Below, piece by piece: positions 24,241 through 35,969 of a stretch of 64,000 bases of DNA. The stretch covers positions 33,694,001 to 33,758,000 of the forward strand of contig CM051518.1 in NCBI GenBank assembly GCA_028015205.1. Direction: 5' to 3'. The notes beneath the pieces were generated by a model that was not told the origin of the DNA, did not search any database, and saw only the letters and a list, made by a program, of their open reading frames with translations. The stretch is from Mytilisepta virgata. Taxonomy: Eukaryota > Mollusca > Bivalvia > Mytilida > Mytilidae. Position 1 is the first letter of the stretch. Each line of letters begins with the position of its first letter. Made by a program: the position numbers and the translations under genes.

Positions 24241-24289
24241 CGATGTACCGATGCTAGAAGTGTCAACTTTTACGTTACAGGGTGTGTAG

Positions 24290-25010
24290 GTCTATATCAG
24301 TAAATGTCAAAATGGGTCAGAGATCTGGAATCACACAGGGAATATGTCAATGATCCTTTTTGACACACTCACATGATAACGATCGACCAAATCATGAAGT
24401 AGACCGTAAAATTTTTTAAGTAATAATGTTAGTCGATGCTGGGTATATCCTTGACTGAAGAGTTTATTTGTCAATGTACTTGCTGGCACAAGAAAGTCAC
24501 TGTAGTGGACACAAGCTTTAGAATAACGGATCACCTGAGAAATGTAGACACCATATGCAGGTGATGTAGGTATATTGCTGCTGCTCAGAAAAGGAAAATT
24601 CACTATTTCAAAAGTAAAATCATCACGTTTATCGTATAATTTAGTGTTCAACGGTGCCCTGTTGTCTACTGACAGAAATGAGGCTGTCTTAGTTGTTTCT
24701 GTAGTGTCCTTTATTTCCAGTTCATAGGGATAGATGAGATATAGATTTTCTTTAAAGTTACTGTTATTCAAAGAAAGTACCTCATCTATATAGCGGAAAG
24801 CTAAATGTAAAGGACTGGGCTAATTTCTTTTCAGTATAATGCAATAACCCTCCTAATAGGAGAAAAGATACAAATCCGCGAGAAGGATGCACATTTGGAA
24901 TATGAATGGTCTGTTGGAAACCTTGTCCAGCAAATTCAACAAAGTCATTTAAAAAGTCCAGCATTCTACCTCCGAGTACTTTTTGTTCGAGTCAGTGTGC
25001 TTCTTGACAA
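24290..25010 (-). pseudogene. Penelope-like RT C-terminal half
   Basis: The best-preserved remnant: 24771-24331 is open for 146 codons. It has the YDKRDDFTFEIVNFPF block and a YGVYISQVIRYSKAC block followed by a helix-rich LLLKKFYGLLHDLVDRY stretch, all characteristic of this RT family. Upstream, 24964-24782 continues it in another frame. The catalytic YLDD segment is missing. From 25010 to 25730 there is no supported gene, apart from a poly-C run (about 25487-25500). Confidence 0.8.
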
Positions 25011-25729
25011 AATATACTTTTTTCGACCTTAAATTAAATAATTATACCTTCTTTTGCCATTATTTAAAAAAAAAAAAAAAACATTTATTTATGATAGATT
25101 TTAGACAGTATTTTAATTTATCATGGGGAATGGTAGAGTAAAGTGTAGAAAAGTCAAAAGTTAGAATGCTCGTACAAGTCCTCGGATTTTAAACCTTCCA
25201 ATACATTTTTTGAGTTTTTCATGTAATTTCTGTGTAATTGTGAAAAAAAAACACAACAAAGTTCAGCGGCAGATCCAGGCGTGGACTTTAAAAAGATGTT
25301 ATATTGCCTGTATTTGAAGAACTAGACATATTGGAAAAAAATTTCCTATAGAAGTTATATAACTAAGACATATTTTGTCAGTTTGGGAAGAAATTACTAG
25401 TATCTGAATATTCTGGAAACTCCCACCCTCCATACCTAAACTTAACCTATTATTTCGACTTGCTCCGCTCGGCAAACAAGTGTACGCCCCCCCCCCCCCC
25501 TTCCTGTAAAACGTGGATGCACCACTGGTCTCAAAGTCGCGTATAAACATTTTAGAACAAATAATTTAAAGTGACGATAAGAATGAAATAAATCAATGAT
25601 ATACACTATCATGAAGTAGACCGTAAAGTTTTTTACCTCCGAGTTTTGTTCGAATCAGTGTGCTTCTTGACAAAATATACTTTTTGTCGACCTTAAATTA
25701 AATAATTATACCTTCTTTTGCCATTATTA

Positions 25730-26020
25730 TTATTAACTAGTGTTTGAATCTTCTGGTTTAAATTATATTTGTATATCGGGTATCGTGATGATGTACTTAT
25801 GGTTGATAACCCCGAGTGTCTTAAATATGCAAACGACATTTATCTTATCTACATTTGAACAAGGTTAATAAGAATAGTAAATGCTGTTCTTTTTAGATCT
25901 GACTATAAATATAGACTAGAGGCTCACTTAATTGAGCCTGTATCGCATACCTGGCTTTTACTAGGCCATTATAAAATATAAGTTCTTTTGTATCTACAGG
26001 AATCATAAAATTCCAAAGTT
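25730..26020 (+). pseudogene. Penelope-like RT scrap with altered YLDD
   Basis: Similar to 5870-6040 at the nucleotide level. The YLDD codons read Tyr-Arg-Asp-Asp here (near 25783), so the catalytic block is mutated. Flanking DNA to 26540 matches 6050-6600, with no ORF of interest. Confidence 0.65.
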
Positions 26021-26539
26021 TGACCATTGACCTAAAAAAAGTATATCATTTGCATCTCTCCTTCCATATAAGATACTAGCCAAATTTGGTCAAAGTCTTC
26101 CCATTAATATAGTTCCCCATATTTTATAGTGTATTTTTTCCATTTCATTTTCCCCCACTTTCTGTTTGCCTTTTTTCAAGTGTCCTAGTTAAAATATAAG
26201 ACACAAAGGTCAAATTTCTTAACTTCAAACAGTTTAAATCAGAAGTAAAAGTTGTAATTTGGTGAATGTCAGAATGGCCCAATTTCAGGATGTGAGGGGC
26301 TATGTGAATGATAACTATACCCCTCAAAGACATTTTGGGGGGTTTTCTTGAAATTTCAATGGTAGAATTTTCTATAATTTTGAAATATTTTCCAGTTATG
26401 AGTGTACATTGAATAAAAGAAAGATTATAAAGTTTGAGCTGGTGCATTTTTTTTATTTGATTTAATCCTAATACGAAAATGCATTATGAAATATTTGTGG
26501 TCTCCGGCCAATTCCTAAACAAATGAAAAGAAAAGTCTT

Positions 26540-26740
26540 TTTCCATATGGATTCAATGGAAACTTTGAACAGCCACAGCCGTCGGTTGATCCGATGAATC
26601 TCAAACCTTCGTTTCCTGCAAAGTTTCAAAACATTTCATAATGTAGTTTCAGAGAAGATATTTGGAAATTGGCCAATGAAAATGAGAAATGGCTTCTGGT
26701 GGCCATGCTGCTCATTCAACCAGAACCAATAAGCGTGGTT
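26540..26740. repeat. Single unit of the ~310-bp repeat
   Basis: GAACAGCCACAGCCGTCGGT at 26577 and the following ~140 bp match the units at 6635, 6940 and 36066. The unit is truncated where the Crypton-containing block begins. Confidence 0.75.
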
Positions 26741-28619
26741 TCTTTTTCAAGAATCCACGATGTTTGAACAATGAAAGAGCCTTTGGCAAAACTCATTAAT
26801 GCAACACTAGTTCATTATCGAGTATTTTTGCCTGACGAGTGCATATCACTGAACCTTAAGGCCAATAAATCTGAAATATGTTAACTTACAAAAATGAAAA
26901 GACAAATTATATTTAACTTTTATTCACGTTAACATTAACATTTATATTAATGTCCAATTCCTGGTTTTCAATACGAATTTTCTTTGACACTTCTTAAATT
27001 TTAGGCACATCGCCGCGAATCATATTACATGCATCTCGTCGAATTGTCTCGCTAGTTCTTTTATATTCCCGTACGGCATCACTCCGGTGGCCAGTTACTT
27101 CTGATATGATTTGTTCATCAACACTATATTCATACAAGCGGGTTGCTGCTGTGGCACGCAAGGAATGGTTTGACCTAAATCCACTGAGTCCTGCTTCTCT
27201 GCACATTTTACCGACGGTTGCAACTAGGGTGTTAATTCCAATTGGTTGTGCTATGTACCAAATGTTTGCTTTTGGTTTGGACAAAGGCCTCAGATAAAAA
27301 GCATTTGTTTTTGTCTATTCTGGGCTGAAATAAAATGATGAACTTAAATACAATGTTTTAATGCTCATTAGTCATTTATTACTATATTATTTGTAACGTT
27401 ATTTCTATAAGCGGTATTGCTATTGTTATAAAACGACCACTTGTAAATAAAGCCAATTAAACTTTTTCATTTAGGCTAATGTACCCTTTGTTATTTCAAT
27501 GCTGAATATATGGATATTTCACGAGAAATCCCCAGCCTTTCCAACTCCCCCGCCCCCTAAATATGATTGATTGATTGTGGAATTTGAACGCCCCCTACAT
27601 ATGAAAATTCAATTTCTGTACTAAATCAATACAGAAGTACTGTATTCAGTGCTAGCAATGAATTCCTTAAATAATATATTGAGTAAAAAAAGTATATATT
27701 TTAACTAAAACAAAATTTAAATTAAAAATGTCCAAAGTTCCGGAAATAATTTATTAACTTTGATCATATTAATGTAAAAAAATACACCTGATCGTATATT
27801 TTCTTTGTAGCGATAATGTATTTATGGTTATGTTTAGAAGTGATTTGGAGAGTCGATCACATATGTTAAATATTCTACATATAAAGGTTATCTAAATACT
27901 TACCAATGATCAATGTATTTCTTGTAAAGTCGAACTATACATCTTCCTGGGTTTATTTTATCCTCGTATGTATATACTTGTTTCTGCTTGATCCTTCGTG
28001 TTCTTAATCCTCCTTGGTTACTCTTTGAAATACCTCTGAATATCTCCGGTAAGTCTCTCCATTCCTATCCAGTAAGGTAATCTGGGAATTCTGCATCCGC
28101 AAATTTCGATGTTCTTTCCCAGCCCGAAGAGCGAAGTGTAAACCAAAAAGATACACAATTGTGTCTATTAGCCTTGCTGGGTTACTGTCGCCTAAAATTC
28201 CTCTCTGCTTCTTCAACTAAAATAGTTTCGGCCTTTTTCTTGTGTATCCCTAAACCAGCAGAAGCCCTCTATTTCATAGTATAATCCAAGGTGTTTTTGA
28301 CTTGTAAAAAACCTTCATCATTTAGAAATTTGTAGCATTTCCCTTGTTCTAGATGCATTTGAATATTAATTAAAATTTCATACAATGTCTGACCCGGAAA
28401 ATCTTCATCATTTTCTTTAATGACTTCACAAACAAATCTGGACAATGAATAATAAAAAAGTTCATCGTTTGTCATTTCTTCAAGATCCGGTTGGATAAAA
28501 CTGATATTCTCGTCTCGTTTCGCTAACTCCTTTCTTTCCATCTTCCACTTTCTATAAACGTTAACTGCCCATCTCAACTTTTTCTTTGTATTGTCAGCAG
28601 TACTGAAAATAGAAGACAA

Positions 28620-29670
28620 TTTGTCAGTATTTTTAACATTTTAGTGTTATACCAGAGACCGTTATTTAAAGCGAACAATTAAAGTGCATACCCCTAATTT
28701 AAATTTACGAGCATAGACTCCCCTTTTCTCATCGATGTAGCAACATAAGTGATGTCGGTGATTATATTTTTATTTTCATTGCAAGCATTTTAACTTTAAG
28801 TGAAAATATACCTTACTTTTCTACGCAATTCATTGAGCAATAAATACGATTTCATCTTAAATACTTAATATACAAGAAATATTTGCCACTGGACGTTAAT
28901 CAAGCAACAATCAGTCAATCAGTTAATATGATTCAGAACAATATCTATTTGCTTGATTTTACTTTTGGGTTGCAGTCTCATAAGCGAATCTCTATCGTCT
29001 ATAAAAGACTCCGCGGAACTTCTATCATGTGACACTAAATTTGTGTTTTCAAACTTTGTGTCCATCATGTATTTAAGGATGCTCACTGGTCATGCTTTGG
29101 TCTTTTTTGTCAGATTTTCGAAATCCGCGGGTTTTATCAATTTCTTAAACATTAAATTTTTTGCCCATGAACCCCCACTTTTTCTTTTATAATTCACCTT
29201 AAAATGGTATTTGACAAAATTTTATGAAATCCTTTTTATTTTTTTATACATTTTTGAGAGACTGGAGTTGCCAATGCAAAGACAATGAAAAATCCAGAGA
29301 AAACCTATTTCCTGCAAACTTTCAAGGCTTTATAGCTCTAAAATGAGCACATGAACCTATATTTTTTTCTTGCTTATTTTTTCACTATTCATGTGTTCTC
29401 TCAAGCTAAAACACCTATTTCAAATCCTATTTATTTCCTATTAGACTAGCGATCATCCTTAACACATGTAAACTCTTTTATCGATAAACTACTTGTTTTG
29501 GGGTAATTACTAAACGGCAATGAATATTAAAAATTGTTGATGTTTCTACGATACTTTGAACTGTGTTATATTTTGTTAGGTTTCTTATATTGCCTACATG
29601 ATACGATATAATATAAATATGAATTACTACATGCTGCATGCATTAAAAAGGTTACCAGAAATAGATATTT
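28620..29670. other. Intron 1 sequence of the Crypton-type gene, no other gene seen
   Basis: AT-rich DNA between exon 2 and the Harbinger left end. A 79-codon plus-strand frame here has no family resemblance, and no repeat family was recognised. Confidence 0.55.
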
Positions 29671-29689
29671 GGTGCGTTCAGAGTATTGC

Positions 29690-30120
29690 TGTTGGTAATT
29701 TTCTGCTTGTGCCACTGGTACCATTGTCTAGCATAGGTACCAAAGTTGAACATTAAACTCTGAACGCAAATTAATTATCAATGATAACAACAGGAACCAA
29801 TTGTACCAGTGGTACCGCTTGCACCATTGTGCACCGTAGGTACCGTAGGCTATCATATTACCAATGATACCAATTATGCCAGTGGTAATAATTGCTCCAA
29901 TGGGCACCATTGGTACCAAAGGCTGTCCTGTTTCCAATAATACCAATGGTACACTGACTACCAATGACATACCAAATGTACTTTTGGTGTGATTTTTGTA
30001 CCAATTTCTTTCCAACTGTAACAATGGTCTACATATTGTACCAATTACTTACCAGATGTACCAGTGGTGTTTCATTGTCACAAATAGCTTACCAACGGTA
30101 ATATTAGGTATCCTTTGTCT
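29690..30120. repeat. Subterminal ACCANTGGTA motif array
   Basis: More than ten near-palindromic variants (ACCAGTGGTACC, ACCATTGGTACC, TACCAATGGT) lie inside the left TIR, with matching motifs inside the right TIR (33430-33535). These are probable transposase or Myb-protein binding sites. Confidence 0.8.
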
Positions 30121-30146
30121 TCTTAATGTAAACAATAAGGTTAAGA

Positions 30147-31280
30147 GTGAAAATGGTCACTAGAATTTTAACAGCTTTATTTCTCCAACAACAACAAGAG
30201 AAAACGTCACTTATGCATATGGTTTTTCACCACCAAACAGCTGCTGACAGTTTACTACCGTTTGTATTCAAACAGCGACAAAAAAATTCAAGAATAGAGA
30301 ATTACTATGAACTAACTATTCCAAGTTACTCGCCAGATGATTTTAAGTCACATTTCCGTCTTACAAGAGAGACATTTCACAGAACATGCATGCGTTTATC
30401 TCGCACCGAGGAATATAACAAACCAAAAGGGCCTGCTCCTGATGTGGAGAAAGATCTGTTGATGTTTCTGTGGTATATTGGAAATCTAGAATGTTTCAGA
30501 TCAATGGCAGATAGATTTGGAACATCTAAAGGTAGTTATCACGCAGTCATCAAGCGAATGTGATCTGCATTGGCAGGAGTAATGCCCGAGGTAATACGAC
30601 TACCCAATACCCAAGCTGAATTCGTTGAAATTAGCAGACAATTCAGTGAAAAATCACAGCTACAGAACGTTATTGGTGCAATTGATGGTTGTCATATACC
30701 AATTATAGCACCAACACGGCAACCTCATGCATATTTTAACTGAAAACATTTTTATTCTGTTGTTCTGCTTGGATGTTGCAATGCCAAAATGGAATTCAAT
30801 TATGTCTGGACAGGTAATCCAGGCAGTACTCATGACGCTACAGTATTGAGGAGTTCAGATTTGTTCCAAAACAGTCATGACAAAATTCTACCTGGATACT
30901 ATCTACTTGGTGATTCTGCCTTTCCAATTTTGGAATGGCTGATAACTCCATTCCGTAATTTGGGTAAGCTTACACAACAGCAGAAACGTTTTAATAAAAT
31001 ACACAGCCAATCTCGGCAAGTAATTCGGAGTGCATTTGGAATGCTGAAATGTAGATTTAGGAGATTGCTGAGGTTTGACATATCAGACATTGCATTACTG
31101 GTTTACTCTGTAATGGCTGCATGTGTTTTGCACAATTTGTGTCTTTATGAGAATGATGTATTTGACTTACCAGATACTGAAGACGATTATATGTGCAATG
31201 TTGACAATGGATTTGCAAGAGAAGGACACCAGCTGCAAGGCATTCACCTCAGACAGCAATTAATGAACCAAATTCTGTAG
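30147..31280 (+). pseudogene. Harbinger transposase (HARBI1-like), two nonsense codons
   Basis: One continuous frame from about 30153 to 31280 interrupted by TGA at 30561 and TGA at about 30741. N-terminal helix-turn-helix part 30350-30560 (FRLTRETFHRTC, FGTSKGSYHAVIKRM). DDE domain: first Asp in GAIDGCHIPI (about 30678), second Asp in PGSTHDATVL (about 30814). The region normally carrying the Glu (ahead of AFGMLKCRFRRLL, about 31030) reads Ile-Arg-Ser, so the third acid may also be lost. AATAAA lies at 31309. Both stops are explicable as single-base changes. Transposase function is expected to be lost. Confidence 0.88.
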
Positions 31281-31569
31281 TTTTGATACTTGATTAACTG
31301 ATTGTATGAATAAAGATGTTTCTATGTAATTATAACTTTAATGAAAACAAACAAAAAATTATATTCACATGATCACTTCTTGTTATATCATGTGTATCAA
31401 ATAAAATGCTGAAATTGAATGTATCACTAACAACTCTTTCATGACTATTAAAACATAACATAGTGAAAAAGCAAACACTGTAAATAAAAATTGAGAAAAA
31501 CATATCATAAAAGAAATAACAACATTATATGGCATAAAAGTCAACATTTCTCTGTTTTGGTCAAAGTCT

Positions 31570-32293
31570 TCAAAGTTTCTCAATCAATTTTTCCAAAAGT
31601 TTGTTTTGCTTTTCCGTCATCTCTTTCATGGCTGCCATAAATTTTTCATCCCTCTCTGCGAAATAGTCTTTAAGTTCGTCTGTGGAAGTTTTACGTTTCT
31701 TAATCTGCAATGATTTTTTCGATGAACCAGAAGTTGAGGCAAAGCTTTCTAAACTTCCATGATCTTGTTTCATTGTCGTCATCTTCATCTACATCATGAT
31801 CGGAAACACTTTCAGCGTTGTTATTTATTTCCTTTGTGCCGAAGGAACTTCGTAGAACACTGGGTTTGAAAGAAGGGTCATCCCTCAGAATGTATTCCAT
31901 TTCTGTTTCAAAGTAAAATGGTTTTGGTCGTTTATTTCCTGTTTTCATGGTTTCCATTAGGTATTTTCTGTACCCTCTCTTCAAGGAGTAAAATTTTTCC
32001 CTGCACTGGACTGAAGTTGGTGGGTTGTTTGATGTTTTGGCAATTTCTCTGCTTACTTCACCCCACAGTTTTCTACTAATGACAAAATCATTTATGGCAG
32101 CCTTCTTCTTGTCAGAGAGGATATTTAGAAGAGACCTAGTGGCTGTGACTCTCCAGTCATACCGTGTTTTAGAAATATTCAAATCTTCTTCATCTTCATC
32201 GATATGATTTAAATCATTACTTTGGTCATCTTCCGGCTCCGGCTCGTCATTTCTAAATATCACTTCTGGCAGTAGCACATTTCCATTATCCAA
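31570..32293 (-). pseudogene. Harbinger Myb/SANT-like DNA-binding protein, frameshifted
   Basis: A trihelix/Myb-like domain (about 32170-31880; WRVTATRSLLNIL, LWGEVSREIAKTS, CREKFYSLKRGYRKYL) follows an acidic N-terminus. Near 31770-31790 the frame shifts, and the expected basic and coiled-coil tail (SSKKSLQIKKRKTS through LLEKLIEKL) continues in another frame to 31570. The open frame begins with TTG, directly after a stop. A possible upstream exon lies at 33397-33217 (MASTLPTPTMQDLSTQLF) with an AAG|GTGAGG donor, but the junction is not clean. The partner of this family imports the transposase and binds subterminal sites. Confidence 0.75.
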
Positions 32294-32934
32294 TTAAAAA
32301 AAATCGGATTATTTGGTGGCTTTGGGGGCAGTTTTTTTGCAAGTTCATCTTTGACATGTTGTAGATCTGCAGAAAAAAATTAAACTAATAAAACCACATC
32401 ATGGCTCATTTATCAAACATACAGAACACCCTGTAGGGATTACATACAGAATAGAAAAGATACAGATACATATGAAGAAGCCTGACTTCAGTGCAATTCT
32501 GGCATGCATAAACAGTAAAGTAAATGGTTTCTACAAGCCTTAACAAGAGTAGAATTTCACTTTTAGTGGGCTGTAACTCACAATTAATAAATACAAATAC
32601 ATGAGAAATATCTAAATTTTAATGAATACACAGTGTGAAAAAAATATCAAAAACCATGCCTACTTTTAGAAAATTTATTGAATATTTAATACCAATTAAT
32701 CCTGTTAGGCGTTTATAAAGAGGGCAATGAATGTGCAATGGGACTTGATGTCAAAGATAAGCAAAATATGTAATGAAATACACACATTTATTGAAAAACA
32801 TTTTGGATTATCATAAAACTCTAGAATATCACATTCTCGAATTCATTAAAGTCAGTAAATGTGAACATTTAATAAATTTATGTAAGTTTATTCCTGGCAT
32901 ACAAATATATTTTTTATTACGTTGATATATCTCA

Positions 32935-33230
32935 GGGGCGTTTCCAGGATATTTGAAAGGGGGGCGTATAATAAAAATTTGGCCGAGCCGAGGCGAAAAA
33001 TTTTTTGGACCTTTTTTTGCTAAAAAAACATAAAATAATTGTGAAATGCACTAATGTAACGGTTCCTGACTTGGAGCATGTATATTTTAGAGTATGTGTT
33101 TAATTAATGAATACGATAAATTGCCATATTCAACATTGTTCAATACAATATATGCAGATTACGATAGTTTTTTTAAAGGGGGGGGGGCGTACGCCCATTA
33201 CGCCCTCACCTTGACCCACCCGTGTATCTA
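32935..33230. repeat. Possible MITE-like insertion within the Harbinger element
   Basis: Starts near CAGGGGCGTTTCCAGG and ends near GGGGGGGGCGTACGCCC. It is GC-richer than its surroundings, with a G run at about 33178-33187. Clear TIRs or target duplications could not be established. Confidence 0.35.
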
Positions 33231-34500
33231 TACATACTATCTGCAATAGCCTTGATTGTTTCACCCTTGACTAAAAATTTAAAGTTTTCTCCATTTATTG
33301 GTAGCTGTATTGGGAAAAGCTGGGTGCTTAAATCTTGCATAGTTGGTGTGGGTAAGGTGGACGCCATCTTAAAAAATAAACCCACGTGACCTGCCAATGC
33401 TTACACGACTCTAGTCTGCCTGCAAAAATGTTGACCAATGGCAGTTTCAATGGTCAACGTTGGTACCAATGTCTTGCCAATGGTAAAAATAATTACCAAT
33501 GGTAAGCTATAAATACCAATGGCGATACTCCAAACGCACCTAATATTAGTTATCAAACCTTAAATTATAGAATTTAAAAAAGTATTTCAAATAACACAGA
33601 ATGTTTCGGGTTATCCCACAGCAAAACCATGGTGGACAATAACTGTTTTGTTCAACCCCAAAAATTTCGACAATTTGGAGTCTATTTTTTTCAATAACTA
33701 TATAGACACAATATAAATTGTCATTTGTGTATATGTTGGTTAAGGAAGGTGTTATATATTATTAGAATGATTTTGTTCCAAATATTTGAAATTTTTCATA
33801 AATTTATACTTGATATCACGGTGTATCGATTACTATGGTACTGACACATAATTACTACATGTACATGGAAAAAAAGCTAATAAGCAGCTCTTTTATTGCC
33901 GTTCTTCATCTCAAAGTAACAGAGAGCCTTTCAACATGGAGTAAAAACTCTCATCTCACTTTAAGTTCAAGACGGAACCTCACCCGCAATAAGAGGAATT
34001 ATTTGCAAGATGTCGATCACAGCTTCGGTGTAATGTCAACAAATTACATGTTAAATTTGTATCACCCCATTCCGCCGTTATACTTATTTTATATAATTAA
34101 GAAGACAATTGTTTTACCTTTTAACAGCAATTCTTTTAATCTCGTCGTCAGACACGATTCTTTTTATTCTCTTATTGCTGTTTTCTGAATCAGTTACAGT
34201 TGTAGCAATGGCGACCGATGTATGTTGTGTCTCGATTTGTTCAGCCCATGCAGCTAGGTCATCGTCGATTTCAGCCGATTCTAGGTCTAGATCTGGGTTC
34301 CCGTTTCCAACGAGGCTAAACACATCATCTTTGTCAAGCAATTGAAAGTCTGCATGTTGTATATCTTCTGATTCATCTGAAATTGGCAATCCAAATAGGG
34401 AACATATGTCTTCAGCTGGTTCATCAGGTTCTTGTGAAAAACGATTCTGCGTCAAGAATATGTCGTCTCGTCTTGAAACATTTTGGGCAGTAAATTTCAT

Positions 34501-35860
34501 TTGATTATGCTTTGCTTATATACACTCTAATACACATTCGGATAATTTCTGTTTTTTAACTCCGAATAGATTTTAGAAAAGAGCTCATAGTGTGTTAAAA
34601 TCACAAAGACAACACATTTTGTTAAATGAATGTTTAGTGAAGGATTTTTAAGGCATAATGGGATGAATAAATTTATTGAATTACAAACTTATCATTCAAG
34701 AAAGTTAAGAAATGTAACCCATTTCTACAAATTGTATTTATTCAATTAAAAAAATAATGTAAAATATAAAAGTTTTGGTTAAAAAAAGTTTCCCCTTTAC
34801 CGGACAATGTCACCACTACAGTCTGTCTAAATTAAGCTTGAAGTTCAAATTTTTTTTTTATATTTATCAGCCGTCAATAAATGAAAAATTGAAATTAATT
34901 GTATGATTCGACAATAAATCTTTGAAAGTATTATTTTGTTAAAACAACTTATATTTTTTCTTTCATTAATATTTAGGGCATGCAAACGTGTATTGTTGGT
35001 TTAAACTATATATTAAGATAATCTTATGACAGCTGCAGGTCCAATTGCCGCTGTACTTATTGGACACTAAATATATATAGGCTATTTTTAGAAGGACTTT
35101 CAATACTTAAATTCACAGCAACAATTGTGCAGTTTTAGAATCTTTTTGAACTGACTCAAAGATGATTGATAACAACGATTTTGAAAGATCATGTAAACAT
35201 TTGAGTACACCCCATCCCCCCCGACCCCCCAATAAAAATAAGTTGATTTTTTACGATATATTTAAAATTGTAACACATCATTATTTATTATTCTCTTTGG
35301 TATATACATTCTTAAGGGTTTTAAAAACTTTCTGATCACGACCCTGTAGGTAATTTATAGAGAAGTGTCTTAGTATTAACAGATGATTGTTATGTTATCT
35401 ATTTTACTTGGATTTAATAAATGTTGTTATTTTATTTCATACATCAGCAACCGAATTTAGTGAAATCTTTTTCGGCGTAAAATTTAGGTTAATTTTATAT
35501 TCTACAGATGAGAGGTTAGAATATCATTTCTTTCAAAAATAACTTACTAATGCAAATACAAAGGAAAGACTTCCTTTTGCCACCCCGTGGTTGACGGAAT
35601 AAGCATAGACATACGTGCAAGGGGTGCCAAATGGAAGTCTTGCCAATACAAATACAGTAATTTAGTAATGAACATACGTGCGTATATTTAAAGACAGACG
35701 TGTTATGTTATATTTTTATTTCTCTAACTGATTACTTGTGAACTTTGATTTATTAATGCATCGTTGAACATGATAATATGGTTATTTAAACTCACTTATA
35801 ATACCTTCTAATTAAGAAAAGTCTTTAATTTTGAAAAGACATCAGAACAATAGTTTAAGT
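34501..35860. other. Intergenic, no gene seen; one stem-loop
   Basis: AT-rich DNA without supported ORFs. At 35567-35586 and 35621-35640, AGACTTCCTTTTGCCACCCC and its near-complement form a 20-bp stem (3 mismatches) around a 34-nt loop. This may be a small foldback element. Confidence 0.6.
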
Positions 35861-35964
35861 TATAGACACAATGGATAAGCGTTGGTTCATGAAAAGCAAA
35901 CCATTGGCCCTCCGGGCTCATGGTTTCTTTTTCAAGAACCAACGCTTATCCATTGTATCTATAA
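35860..35964. repeat. 105-bp foldback palindrome
   Basis: Left arm TTATAGACACAATGGATAAG... is repeated inverted at 35915-35964, about 46 of 51 positions pairing, around a short GC-rich loop (GGCCCTCCGGGC). Related half-palindrome sequence occurs at 26730-26755. Confidence 0.85.
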
Positions 35965-35969
35965 TACAT

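Larger units (their letters stand above)
15052..24275. mobile_element. Composite ~9.2-kb insertion with inverted 16-bp ends
   Basis: The left end CTGTAACGTAAAAGTT (near 15058-15073) is matched, inverted, by AACTTTTACGTTACAG (near 24265-24280). Inside each end are TACGGACG-type motifs (15100-15125; 24178-24225), here in direct orientation. The enclosed DNA is absent from the other duplicated units and contains a DIRS-type retroelement. From 15130 to 15950 I see no gene. No transposase for the outer element is visible, so it may be a non-autonomous DNA transposon with a nested retroelement. Confidence 0.5.
29671..33540. mobile_element. PIF/Harbinger DNA transposon (3.87 kb)
   Basis: The left end GGTGCGTTCAGAGTATTGC (29671) and the right end (reverse complement GGTGCGTTTGGAGTATCGCC, ending 33540) form imperfect TIRs of about 20 bp. 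The element has the classical two-gene layout: a DDE transposase (+) and a Myb/SANT-like protein (-), transcribed convergently. Subterminal regions (29690-30120; 33430-33540) are packed with ACCAATGGTA-type motifs. The expected 3-bp target duplication is not clean: TAA follows the right end and TTT precedes the left. It lies wholly within intron 1 of the Crypton-type gene. Confidence 0.88.
26994..34500 (-). pseudogene. Crypton-type tyrosine recombinase gene, broken, three exons
   Basis: Exon 1 (34500-34118) is acidic and ends ...DDEIKRIAVK before AAAAG|GTAAAA. Exon 2 begins at 28602 after TTCTATTTTCAG; joining keeps phase and gives the STADNTKKKLRWAV junction typical of DUF3504/ZMYM-like Crypton proteins. 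Exon 2 runs to 27904 (GTAAGT donor) and contains LFGLHFALRAGKEHRNLR. Exon 3 starts at 27324 and holds HSLRATAA, TGHRS and VREYKRTS, the recombinase HxxR and Tyr region, ending at 26994. Lesions: TAG at about 28269, a frameshift near 28210, a frameshift near 28010, and an in-frame TAG early in exon 3. Intron 1 (5.5 kb) contains a whole Harbinger element. It could be a degraded domesticated gene or a dead Crypton. Confidence 0.82.

Noticed and set aside
25487..25500. Homopolymer C run (and G runs at 22147, 22965, 33178, 37617) as G-quadruplex control elements
   Set aside because: They are isolated homopolymers in unconserved DNA; length is prone to sequencing error and no gene is nearby that would be regulated.
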